Shown here in pieces: positions 16,067 through 23,169 of a stretch of 26,485 nucleotides of DNA. The stretch covers positions 1 through 26,485 of the forward strand of contig SVRB01000008.1 of NCBI GenBank assembly GCA_015065045.1, given 5' to 3'. The notes below the pieces were generated by a model. The model saw only the letters and a list, made by a program, of their open reading frames with translations. It made no database searches and was not told the origin of the DNA. Source of the DNA: Oscillospiraceae bacterium (GTDB lineage Bacteria > Bacillota > Clostridia > Oscillospirales > CAG-272). Position numbers and translations under genes: made by a program. How positions within the stretch are numbered: the stretch's first letter is position 1; the number at the start of each line of letters is the position of its first letter.

Positions 16067-16675
16067 TTAAAGAGCTTTCTTTATAGCTTCCAATAACTCG
16101 TCATATTCTTCGAATGCCTTGATATCAGGATTATCCTTTTTGATCTGTTCTGTGCTCTTGAACAAAAATCCTGCTTTGCTTGCCTGAATCATTCCAAGGT
16201 CATTGTGGCTATCTCCGGCAGCAATCGTTTCAAAACCTACTGACTGCAAAGCCTTAACGGTAGAGTATTTAGATTTATCAACTCTCATTTTGTAACCGGT
16301 AATTTCACCATTTTCTGCAACCTCAAGTGTATTGCAGAAAAGTGTAGGCCAACCTAACTTTTCCATCAAAGGCATACCAAACTGAGTAAAGGTATCGCTA
16401 AGTATAATAACTTGTGTTATTTTTCTGAGCTCATCAAGGAACTCTTTTGCTCCCGGCATAGGATCGATCTTTGCGATCGTTTCCTGGATTTCCTTCAAAC
16501 CAAGGTTGTGCTGCTTGAGTATATCAAGTCTATACTTCATAAGCTTATCATAATCAGGCTCATCACGTGTAGTCTTTTTAAGCTCGGGTATACCGGTTGC
16601 CTCAGCAAAAGCTATCCAAATTTCAGGAACAAGAACACCTTCCATATCTAAGCATACAATATTCATATCGCTCAT
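16067..16675 (-). CDS. thrH: HAD-family phosphoserine phosphatase / homoserine phosphotransferase (ThrH-like)
   Basis: This 202-residue HAD phosphatase closely resembles Pseudomonas ThrH, which dephosphorylates phosphoserine and can transfer the phosphate to homoserine. Matching blocks are LDMEGVLVPEIWIAFAE at the N-terminus (nucleophile D10; motif I is D-x-E rather than D-x-D, as in ThrH), TTRDEPDYDKLM, the motif II serine in ILSDTF (S93) and the motif III aspartate in AAGDSHND (D155). An ATG at 16699 is in frame, but ATG 16675 is preferred because GGAGG lies 8 bases before it and the family starts there. It supplies serine, the precursor for both CysK-type enzymes in this window, though it is not in their operons. 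It is a monocistronic unit with its own promoter and terminator. Confidence 0.9.
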   Translation of the reverse strand: MSDMNIVCLDMEGVLVPEIWIAFAEATGIPELKKTTRDEPDYDKLMKYRLDILKQHNLGLKEIQETIAKIDPMPGAKEFLDELRKITQVIILSDTFTQFGMPLMEKLGWPTLFCNTLEVAENGEITGYKMRVDKSKYSTVKALQSVGFETIAAGDSHNDLGMIQASKAGFLFKSTEQIKKDNPDIKAFEEYDELLEAIKKAL

Positions 16676-16710
16676 TATATCATCCTCCAAAATATACATC
16701 GATTTCTAAC

Positions 16711-16739
16711 ATAATAACTCATTTTGTAAAAAAAATCAA
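16711..16739 (-). promoter_or_regulatory. Predicted sigma-A promoter of the ThrH-like gene
   Basis: On the minus strand, TTGATT (16734-16739), a 17-base spacer and TATTAT (16711-16716), about 35 bases before the ATG at 16675. Confidence 0.65.
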
Positions 16740-16786
16740 TACTTATTGTCTAAATTGAAGAAATAATATAAATTACATGTATAATT

Positions 16787-16921
16787 TCACAGATCATCCG
16801 CGTCCTGTATAGGTTTTTCGTATTTATCCTTGGGTACCCCCGTCCAGCTCCCGTTGGGGTCGAATTTAAAACTATCCTTATCAACAAATTTATTTGTTGA
16901 ACTATTTTTATCTTTTTTCAT
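16787..16921 (-). CDS. 44-residue conserved-looking small protein (FDPNGSWTG...QDADDL)
   Basis: A short frame from ATG 16921 to TGA 16787 encodes 44 residues: a lysine/serine-rich start (MKKDKNSSTNK), then FDPNGSWTGVPKDKYEKP and the acidic end IQDADDL. From memory, small Clostridia proteins with a DP-x-GS-x-TG motif and a terminal DADDL are common and uncharacterised; I could not search to confirm. There is no signal peptide, membrane segment or cysteine. Ribosome binding site GAGGTGA ends 7 bases before the ATG and lies inside the 3' arm of a terminator-like hairpin. It is preceded by the DUF47 gene (60 bases) and is probably expressed by read-through of the phosphate-transport operon. The middle is noticeably richer in G and C than the flanks, as expected for a real coding stretch. 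Function unknown. Confidence 0.75.
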   Translation of the reverse strand: MKKDKNSSTNKFVDKDSFKFDPNGSWTGVPKDKYEKPIQDADDL

Positions 16922-16922
16922 A

Positions 16923-16966
16923 AAAAAATCACCTCACAGTGAGTATAACCCACGAGGTGATTTTTT
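16923..16966 (-). promoter_or_regulatory. Terminator-like hairpin containing the ribosome binding site of the 44-residue protein
   Basis: On the minus strand AAAAAATCACCTC (16966-16954) pairs with GAGGTGATTTTTT (16935-16923), 13 bp. Inside, GTGGGT can pair with ACTCAC around a 3-base loop, leaving a 3-base bulge. The 3' arm holds the Shine-Dalgarno GAGGTGA and the following seven T form the spacer to the ATG at 16921. It comes 15 bases after the DUF47 stop, so it would serve as that operon's terminator as well as a gate on the small gene. Confidence 0.85.
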
Positions 16967-16981
16967 ATGTGTTGTGTATTA

Positions 16982-17605
16982 TTATGTGTTCTTCATTACG
17001 ATCATATCAACAATGTCAGCTACATGCTCACATGCATCTGCGCATTTTTCGAGATAATCGTAGATCTTTCTCCAAGCGATAACCTCAAGAACATCTGTGC
17101 TTTCTTTTCTAACGTTTCTGTAAGCCTCGAGGTAAATCTTATCACAATCTTCTTCGAGATCATTTATTTCAACGATTGCAGCCTGTAACTTTTCGGGCTT
17201 TTTGAAATTATGTAATTCAGAGAACATTTTTTCAAGAGATTTGCAACACAAGGAAATCTTTTCTGCAAGAAGAACGCTTTCTTTTGTTATTTCTTTAGGT
17301 TCGTCCATATAGAAACGCTGCAACACTTCTTCAATATTGTCTGCAACTTCATCAAGGTTATAGCTGAGCTCTGCCAAATCTTCTCTTTCGAGGGGAGTGA
17401 TAAAAGCTTTAGAAAGAGACTCGATCATTTCGTGTTTTTTAATATCAGCAGAATGTTCGTATTCGTGCATTTTTTTAAGATTTGATTCAATCGAGGAAAT
17501 ATCGTAATTTTTGAGGCATCCAACCAAGAAATCTGCTGCATTAACACAAATGTTAGCAACACCTTTAAGGTTTTCAAAGTAAAAAATATCTGATTTTTTA
17601 GACAT
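16982..17605 (-). CDS. DUF47-family PhoU-like protein, phosphate transport accessory
   Basis: This 207-residue, almost wholly alpha-helical, acidic protein has two PhoU-like three-helix bundles. Heptad-like E/D-rich segments are visible around 40-60 (SNLKKMHEYEHSADIKKHEM) and 160-205 (DCDKIYLEAYRNV, then KCADACEHVADIVDMIV). The AD/EHxAD pattern is typical of DUF47, which is nearly always found beside a PiT transporter and is thought to regulate it, possibly through metal-bound phosphate. It lies 39 bases after the pit stop, with GGAG before ATG 17605. Here it follows pit, whereas in many Firmicutes it comes first. Confidence 0.92.
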   Translation of the reverse strand: MSKKSDIFYFENLKGVANICVNAADFLVGCLKNYDISSIESNLKKMHEYEHSADIKKHEMIESLSKAFITPLEREDLAELSYNLDEVADNIEEVLQRFYMDEPKEITKESVLLAEKISLCCKSLEKMFSELHNFKKPEKLQAAIVEINDLEEDCDKIYLEAYRNVRKESTDVLEVIAWRKIYDYLEKCADACEHVADIVDMIVMKNT

Positions 17606-17644
17606 AATAATTATCTCCTGACGTAAATATATTTTTAATATTTT

Positions 17645-18694
17645 TTAGAAAATGAACATAAACAATTTTGTCATCAAGAAACCGACAAGTCCGCATCCGG
17701 GGAATGTAAGGATCCATGTCAATGCCATTTCTTTAACAACTCCAAGATTTATTGCTGACAATCTTTTTACAGCGCCAACACCCATGATTGATGTTGTTTT
17801 AACGTGAGTGGTCGAAACAGGCAAACTAAGAACCGAGCAAAGGAAGAGTGAAAAAGCTGCAGCGATATCAGCTGAGAATCCTTGATATTTTTCCAGCTTA
17901 ACCATATCCATACCGACAGATTTTATAATTTTTCTACCACCGATAGCTGTTCCGAGACCCATAACAATAGAGCAGAGAAGCATCAACCAATCAGGCGGAA
18001 TGATTGCTTGGGGTGTACCCGTATTACCACTTCCAAAGAACGAACAAAGGAATATAATTCCCATGAACTTCTGACCATCCTGAGCGCCATGCATAAACGC
18101 CATCGAAGCAGCACCTGTTATCTGAGCACCCTTAAAGAAGGATTGTGCCTTTCTTCTCTCTACGTTTTTAAACAATATCGAAACACCTTTGCATATTAAC
18201 CAACCAAAAGCAAAACCAAGCGATACTGAAATAGCTATGCCGTATATAACCTTGATCCATTCACTTCCATTAACACCTTCAAGATTGCCATGTAAAGCTA
18301 TAGCGCTACCGGTCAAGCCTGCAATAAGTGCGTGGCTTTCACTTGTGGGTATACCAAACACCCACGCTAATGTTGCCCACAAAACTATCGCAAACATCGC
18401 CGCACTCAATGCAATTATAGCTTCGTTTGCGTTTTCGCCAAAGTCAACCATTTTGGTGATTGTTTCAGCAACCGTAGCGTTTATTTTAGTCATAACAAAA
18501 ACGCCGAGGAAATTAAAAACTGCCGCCATAAGAACAGCGCTTCTTTCAGACATACAACGAGTAGAAACACACGTCGCAATAGCGTTCGGAGCATCCGTCC
18601 AACCATTAACGAGTATTACGCCAAGCGTTAAAATTACTGCTGTTGCCATCAAGGGATTAGATGATAATTGACTTATGAATGATTGTAATTCCAT
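17645..18694 (-). CDS. pit: Low-affinity inorganic phosphate transporter, PiT family
   Basis: This 349-residue polytopic membrane protein has about 9-10 hydrophobic segments and the two inverted PiT signature halves. The first is VNGWTDAPNAIATCVSTR (about 30-47), equivalent to the usual GANDxANA motif with W-T replacing A-N. The second is SLPVSTTHVKTTSIMGVG near the end. PiT proteins import phosphate, usually as a metal-phosphate complex, with H+ (bacteria) or Na+. AAGAGG precedes ATG 18694, a strong promoter lies about 65 bases upstream, and the DUF47 gene follows. I do not see a recognisable PhoP box. Confidence 0.93.
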   Translation of the reverse strand: MELQSFISQLSSNPLMATAVILTLGVILVNGWTDAPNAIATCVSTRCMSERSAVLMAAVFNFLGVFVMTKINATVAETITKMVDFGENANEAIIALSAAMFAIVLWATLAWVFGIPTSESHALIAGLTGSAIALHGNLEGVNGSEWIKVIYGIAISVSLGFAFGWLICKGVSILFKNVERRKAQSFFKGAQITGAASMAFMHGAQDGQKFMGIIFLCSFFGSGNTGTPQAIIPPDWLMLLCSIVMGLGTAIGGRKIIKSVGMDMVKLEKYQGFSADIAAAFSLFLCSVLSLPVSTTHVKTTSIMGVGAVKRLSAINLGVVKEMALTWILTFPGCGLVGFLMTKLFMFIF

Positions 18695-18757
18695 TATAAA
18701 CCTCTTTGATGTATATAAAGTTACATTTAATTACTAAAAAAAATATATATTATTTGT

Positions 18758-18786
18758 ATTATATCATTAAATTTGTTTTTTTTCAA
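18758..18786 (-). promoter_or_regulatory. Predicted sigma-A promoter of the pit-DUF47-small protein operon
   Basis: On the minus strand, TTGAAA (18781-18786), a 17-base spacer and TATAAT (18758-18763). The leader is about 55-60 bases. It lies between the end of pnuC (18830) and pit; I see no strong terminator for pnuC. Confidence 0.8.
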
Positions 18787-18829
18787 TAGTTTTTGGCTTA
18801 AAATATCCTATTTTATAACTTAATACAGC

Positions 18830-19528
18830 TTATTTATTATCGGTATTTTGAGATTTCTGCATCCGTTTCCAGTTGATGAAACTGTAGGTATCATTAAAAA
18901 GAAAAACAACAAAACAAACTATTACAGAAATGTATGAAATGTTTTGAAAAGATGCCATACTCCACAGAACAATAAGAACAATATCATTAGCAGCGTAGGC
19001 TAACGCAAAATACGGAGTACGTCTAAAAGAAAGAGCGAGAGCAAAAAAGGATGTTGTTACAGAAATTGTACTGGGAAGAATATTAGCGGTTCCAAAGAAT
19101 TTCAATACATAATAAAAAATAAACGTTACAACTATCGATAATAAAAATATAATCGGTATTTCTTTTTCTTTTATTGAATGAATTTTTACTTCTGATTTTT
19201 TTGAGCCGTACGGATTTTTTATCCACGTAACCAAAGACAAAACCGACATTGGAGCTGACATTCCAAGATATGTTATCATTTCACCGTAATATCTGTTTTC
19301 AAACGATACTATTGCATATAGGATGCTAAATACAACCATAAGCAAATGACCGAAAGGATTGCCTTTTGCGATATATATAAGCGAAGTGGTGCCTATTAAA
19401 GAAGCTGATAAGGTTATATAGTTATCTATACCAAACCACATCGACGAGAATAATATTAAACAAAATGAGGATAACCATAATATTTTTTCAATTTTTGTAA
19501 AGTAATTTAATTTTTCTTTTATATTCAT
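18830..19528 (-). CDS. pnuC: PnuC-family vitamin B3 (nicotinamide riboside) transporter
   Basis: This 232-residue membrane protein has about seven hydrophobic helices. The family signature lies in the C-terminal half: ISVTTSFFALALSFRRTPYFALAYAANDI, then VLWSMAS, where the ND and W positions match the PnuC substrate site. PnuC proteins carry nicotinamide riboside by facilitated diffusion driven by later phosphorylation; some relatives carry riboflavin or thiamine, so substrate is not certain. AGAGG lies about 7 bases before ATG 19528. A strong hairpin and T-run in the short gap between the radical SAM gene and this start look like a leader that could control it. With nadB and nadC at 2-4.4 kb this gives the organism uptake as well as synthesis of NAD precursors. 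Confidence 0.88.
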   Translation of the reverse strand: MNIKEKLNYFTKIEKILWLSSFCLILFSSMWFGIDNYITLSASLIGTTSLIYIAKGNPFGHLLMVVFSILYAIVSFENRYYGEMITYLGMSAPMSVLSLVTWIKNPYGSKKSEVKIHSIKEKEIPIIFLLSIVVTFIFYYVLKFFGTANILPSTISVTTSFFALALSFRRTPYFALAYAANDIVLIVLWSMASFQNISYISVIVCFVVFLFNDTYSFINWKRMQKSQNTDNK

Positions 19529-19545
19529 AAAAAACCTCTTTATTT

Positions 19546-19627
19546 CTAAAAAGCATCCGTATTATACATCTTCTAAGACCTAACGATGTATAAACGGATG
19601 CTTGTGCATCTTCTACCCGGTGGCAGA
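19546..19627 (-). promoter_or_regulatory. Candidate leader with terminator and competing hairpin before pnuC
   Basis: On the minus strand: stem TCTGCC/GGTAGA (19627-19612) with a 4-base loop; stem GATGC-ACAA-GCATC (19610-19597); then a 19-bp hairpin with one bulge (19603-19585 with 19570-19551) and a T5 tail. The middle stem uses the bases that start the 5' arm of the last hairpin, so the two exclude each other, as in transcription attenuators. The 9-base CATCTTCTA (plus strand) occurs twice, at 19567 and 19607. It may be simply the terminator of the radical SAM gene; I could not match it to a named riboswitch. Confidence 0.5.
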
Positions 19628-19633
19628 TATATA

Positions 19634-20461
19634 TTATGAAAATCTTTGAGCATAAGGACATCTTCGACATAAATCTTCAGTTGCAACACGTCGATCAAAC
19701 CCGCTTTTTATTGCTCTCGCGCGATCCTTTTCTAATATTGAAGTAATGTCTTCCTTAAAAACGTTTCCTAGATTAATTACACCTTCACTATCAAGACAAC
19801 AGGGAACAACAGTTCCATCGGAAAGTATACCAAAATGATCACGCATACCGTAGCAAAATACACTTTCTGATTGAACAGGCGTGTCTATATCAGGCCAACC
19901 AAATCTATCGCCCCACTCGATATACAATCTATCGCGTATACGAACACCCCTTGGGTTGTTCACCCATTCGCCTGATATATTAGCTTTGAGATATTCAAGA
20001 GCAAATCTATTATTTGCATCATCGCAGCCGTTGTTCCAAAATCTAAATACGGTAATTATTCCGTTTTTTGAGGATTTGTCGGCAAAATCTGCTACTTGCT
20101 TTAAGTATTCTTCGTGTTTTTTAGGATCGTTTTCTTCAAAACTATGAAGGGATATACTGATTTTATGCAATCCTGATAAAAGTAATTCATCGCATCTTTT
20201 GGACAGTAGAGTGCCGTTGGTAGTTATAATCGATTTAAAACCTCTTTTGTTTGCTTCTTGTATAAAAGAGGGAAGTTCCGGGTGAATTAAGGGCTCTCCC
20301 ATTAAATGATAATAAATATATTCGGTGTGATCAGATAATTGATCTAATATACTCTTGAATTCATCCAAAGTCATCATCCGTGGCTTGCGCGCATGACCGT
20401 GACAGAACGAGCAATTCATATTGCATATATTAGTGATTTCAACATACACACGTGAATACAT
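19634..20461 (-). CDS. Radical SAM protein with SPASM-like C-terminal cysteine cluster
   Basis: The 275-residue protein has the S-adenosylmethionine cluster motif C13-x3-C17-x2-C20 and the conserved MGEPLIHP (54-61). The C-terminus has C203, C221, C222, C265 and C268 around SDGTVVPCCLD and LCRRCPY, which suits one extra Fe-S cluster (SPASM/twitch type). Such enzymes modify peptides, sugars or cofactors by radical chemistry; the substrate cannot be read. No candidate precursor peptide is visible next to it, so RiPP maturation is not supported here. AGGAG lies 6 bases before ATG 20461; it starts 22 bases after the glycosyltransferase gene and is probably co-transcribed with it. Confidence 0.85.
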   Translation of the reverse strand: MYSRVYVEITNICNMNCSFCHGHARKPRMMTLDEFKSILDQLSDHTEYIYYHLMGEPLIHPELPSFIQEANKRGFKSIITTNGTLLSKRCDELLLSGLHKISISLHSFEENDPKKHEEYLKQVADFADKSSKNGIITVFRFWNNGCDDANNRFALEYLKANISGEWVNNPRGVRIRDRLYIEWGDRFGWPDIDTPVQSESVFCYGMRDHFGILSDGTVVPCCLDSEGVINLGNVFKEDITSILEKDRARAIKSGFDRRVATEDLCRRCPYAQRFS

Positions 20462-20483
20462 AAATTCTCCTAGTTAAAATATA

Positions 20484-22097
20484 TTATCCATTATAGACAG
20501 CAACAGCATAATTATCGAAATATTTAACATTGTATCCGTTGCTTTCGAACGTATTTGCCATATCACTCCTGATGATATATGCGCCTGTTTTATCAAGAAC
20601 AGAATAATTCGATGTAAATACGTAATTAGAGAACTCCTTTGCGTTCAGATAAGCAGAAGGATAATTATTGTACTTAACAGTACTTCTATAAACATCATTA
20701 GGTGTTTGATCAAAGAAAAGCACTTGTGAGTGATAAACACTTGAATCAACATAAACAAGTTCGAATTGCTGTTCTTTTGCATATTCAATGGCTTCTCCAA
20801 CACCATACCTGAAATCTGATGCAATAGTGTTTTGGTAATTTCCGAAATAAAAAGAACAGAAAAACACAAACATAACGGTATAAGCACAAACAATCGCTTT
20901 TTTTACAAGGTTAGGATTACTGAACAGCTTCACAGTTTGATTTATACCAACACACAAGAAGATCAAAGTGTAAAAATGGAAAGAATTAGACTTGTTAATA
21001 TTTAAATTCGAAATTGCAACACAGCCTAAAAAAGAAGAAATTGCAGCCAAAAGTACAAACATATCGTAACTAAAGCATTTATCTTTGATGCTTTTAATAG
21101 CTTTTGTTACTAAAACAGCAATACCTATAAATATAAACGGTAAACTGATTTTATAAAACATTCCGAATTGGTCTGTACTATTCCATATAAGATTATCTGT
21201 TTGGTTAATAAAAATATTAAAAAAATTATAATACGCATTGGGAGATATTAAGTTTTTTAACGAAATTTCCGCCGCTCTCATTTCGAGCATTTTTGGAACA
21301 GAAAGAAAAGGGGTTACAATCTCCGGTATTATATTCTTGTTTACTAGTAAAAAAAGTATAAGCGGAGCAGCAAACAATAATAAAACAAAACAAGCGATAA
21401 GAACATATTTAATTTGAATTTTACGATCGATTATCAAAAGATAATATCCACACAAAAATATAGTGAGAGGAACTATCACCCATGTAATAGCATACGAATA
21501 AAGAGCAATTCCATAAAACACAGCAGATAAAACGAAGAATTTACTATTATCCGTTCCAAGCAGTAAAAAATACAAACCGATAAGTAAGAGTGATGGTGCT
21601 AAATTCGACTCAAGCCCCCATCTACTAAGCATAATATGCCAAGGACAAACGGCCAGAATTGCAGTACCCCACAATGCAGTTGTGCGGCCAAATACCCTCT
21701 TAAGCAAGAGATAAAAAACCGGTATAGATATACAAGCGAGTATAAGCTGAGGCAATCTCAAGGTTATAACAGAACACCCGAACAAAGCCATAAACGGTAT
21801 AGCGAGATAGCTTTCCAAAACGTTCATACCGCTACCCCAAGAAACAAAATAACATGGATTCGGATACCCGTGAGAATCAACGCCGTATTTTAACAAAGAA
21901 AATGCTTCGTATCCTGCAAATGCTTCATCTTGATTAAAACCATATGGCATATTGCCAAATTCCAAAACTCTAACCAGAATACCTACAAAAATAATGAAGA
22001 CAAGTTTGTAATCTATATCATTAGACGGTATATTTAATTTTTTAGTGCAAGAATTACTTTTTTTGTTAGCAAAGGTTTTTGTATTTATACCTTTCAT
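20484..22097 (-). CDS. GT39-like (ArnT/PMT-type) membrane glycosyltransferase
   Basis: This 537-residue protein has about 11-12 hydrophobic helices and a C-terminal, extracytoplasmic domain (about 440-537). The first external loop contains NQDEA (55-59), with the acidic pair D57-E58 placed as in GT-C enzymes of the PMT/ArnT group, and PYGF before it. These transfer a sugar from a polyprenyl-phosphate donor to a lipid, protein or wall polymer on the outer face of the membrane. Donor and acceptor are unknown. GGAGGGG precedes ATG 22097 closely. The guaA terminator lies about 37 bases upstream and no clear promoter is visible, so it may depend on read-through. The radical SAM gene follows in the same transcript. 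Confidence 0.85.
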   Translation of the reverse strand: MKGINTKTFANKKSNSCTKKLNIPSNDIDYKLVFIIFVGILVRVLEFGNMPYGFNQDEAFAGYEAFSLLKYGVDSHGYPNPCYFVSWGSGMNVLESYLAIPFMALFGCSVITLRLPQLILACISIPVFYLLLKRVFGRTTALWGTAILAVCPWHIMLSRWGLESNLAPSLLLIGLYFLLLGTDNSKFFVLSAVFYGIALYSYAITWVIVPLTIFLCGYYLLIIDRKIQIKYVLIACFVLLLFAAPLILFLLVNKNIIPEIVTPFLSVPKMLEMRAAEISLKNLISPNAYYNFFNIFINQTDNLIWNSTDQFGMFYKISLPFIFIGIAVLVTKAIKSIKDKCFSYDMFVLLAAISSFLGCVAISNLNINKSNSFHFYTLIFLCVGINQTVKLFSNPNLVKKAIVCAYTVMFVFFCSFYFGNYQNTIASDFRYGVGEAIEYAKEQQFELVYVDSSVYHSQVLFFDQTPNDVYRSTVKYNNYPSAYLNAKEFSNYVFTSNYSVLDKTGAYIIRSDMANTFESNGYNVKYFDNYAVAVYNG

Positions 22098-22133
22098 AGC
22101 CCCTCCTGCGATATAGTATATGGTCGTTTTTAA

Positions 22134-22161
22134 AAAGAGGAGGATTTTTCTCCTCCTCTTT
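22134..22161 (-). terminator. Rho-independent terminator after guaA
   Basis: On the minus strand AAAGAGGAGGA pairs perfectly with TCCTCCTCTTT (11 bp, 6-base loop), followed by a T-run. It begins about 10 bases after the guaA stop. The arms contain AGGAGG and CCTCC, that is, ribosome-binding-site-like and complementary sequences. Confidence 0.85.
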
Positions 22162-22171
22162 AAAAATCATA

Positions 22172-23152
22172 TTATTCCCACTCGATTGTGCCTGTGGGTT
22201 TAGGTGTGAGGTCGTAAAGAACACGGTTGATTCCTTCAACCTCAGAAGTAATACGAGCTGTAATTTTATGCAACAATTCGTAAGGAATTTCTTCGATAGT
22301 TGCTGTCATAGCGTCACTTGTATTTACAGCACGAATAATAGCAGGCCAACCCTCGTATCTCATATCATTTCTTACACCAACACTCTTCATATCGGGAATT
22401 GATATAAAATACTGCCATACCTTTCCTGCGAGTCCGTAATTATCAAATTCTTCGCGGAGAATAGCGTCAGCTTCTCTTAAAGCGTGGAGTCTGTCTCTTG
22501 TAATTGCTCCAAGACAACGAACGCCAAGACCGGGACCGGGGAAGGGCTGACGGTATACCATATTGTGAGGCAATCCGAGAGCATCACCTACAACACGAAC
22601 TTCATCCTTATAGAGCAAACGAACGGGCTCTACAAGCTCAAACTGCATATCTTCAGGAAGTCCACCAACGTTGTGGTGTGCTTTTACACCCTTTGATTCC
22701 AAAATATCGGGGTAAATTGTACCCTGAGCAAGGAACGAAATACCTTCAAGCTTTGAAGCTTCTTCATCAAAAACCTTAATAAACTCACCGCCGATGATCT
22801 TACGCTTCTTTTCGGGATCAGCTTCACCCTTAAGAAGATCAAGGAAACGATCTGTTGCATCTATGTAAACCAAGTTTGCATCAAGCTCTTTTCCGAACAC
22901 GTTTATAACCTGTTCACTTTCACCTTTACGCATCAAGCCGTGATTAACATGAACACAAACGAGCTGTTTACCGATAGCTTTTATAAGAAGAGCGGCAACG
23001 ACCGAGGAGTCAACACCACCTGAAAGCGCGAGAAGAACCTTTTTATCTCCAACCTGCTTTCTAATTTCTGCAACCTGCTCATCGATAAATGCGTTAGCGA
23101 GTTCAATGTTTGTAATACGAGCCATTGTTTCGGGACGTCTAACGTTCTGCAT
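22172..23152 (-). CDS. guaA: GMP synthase ATP-pyrophosphatase subunit, without the glutaminase domain
   Basis: GMP synthase adenylates XMP and replaces the adenyl group with ammonia. The 326 residues cover only the ATP-pyrophosphatase domain (P-loop SGGVDSS at 44-50, HVNHGLMRKGE, QGTIYPDIL, FPGPGLGVR) and the C-terminal dimerisation domain ending TPKPTGTIEWE. Most bacterial GuaA proteins are about 510-525 residues with a class I amidotransferase domain first; here the protein starts directly at the second domain. An ATG at 23167 is also in frame, but GGAGG lies 9 bases before ATG 23152. No amidotransferase is in the window: it could be encoded elsewhere (as split GuaAa/GuaAb in archaea) or the enzyme may use free ammonia. 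It follows the phosphoglycerol transferase by 17 bases. Confidence 0.93.
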   Translation of the reverse strand: MQNVRRPETMARITNIELANAFIDEQVAEIRKQVGDKKVLLALSGGVDSSVVAALLIKAIGKQLVCVHVNHGLMRKGESEQVINVFGKELDANLVYIDATDRFLDLLKGEADPEKKRKIIGGEFIKVFDEEASKLEGISFLAQGTIYPDILESKGVKAHHNVGGLPEDMQFELVEPVRLLYKDEVRVVGDALGLPHNMVYRQPFPGPGLGVRCLGAITRDRLHALREADAILREEFDNYGLAGKVWQYFISIPDMKSVGVRNDMRYEGWPAIIRAVNTSDAMTATIEEIPYELLHKITARITSEVEGINRVLYDLTPKPTGTIEWE

Positions 23153-23169
23153 AATATGATCCTCCATTT

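Noticed and set aside
19529..19640. TPP or preQ1 riboswitch before pnuC
   Set aside because: The conserved core sequences of these classes that I know are not present; only generic stems and a terminator can be shown.
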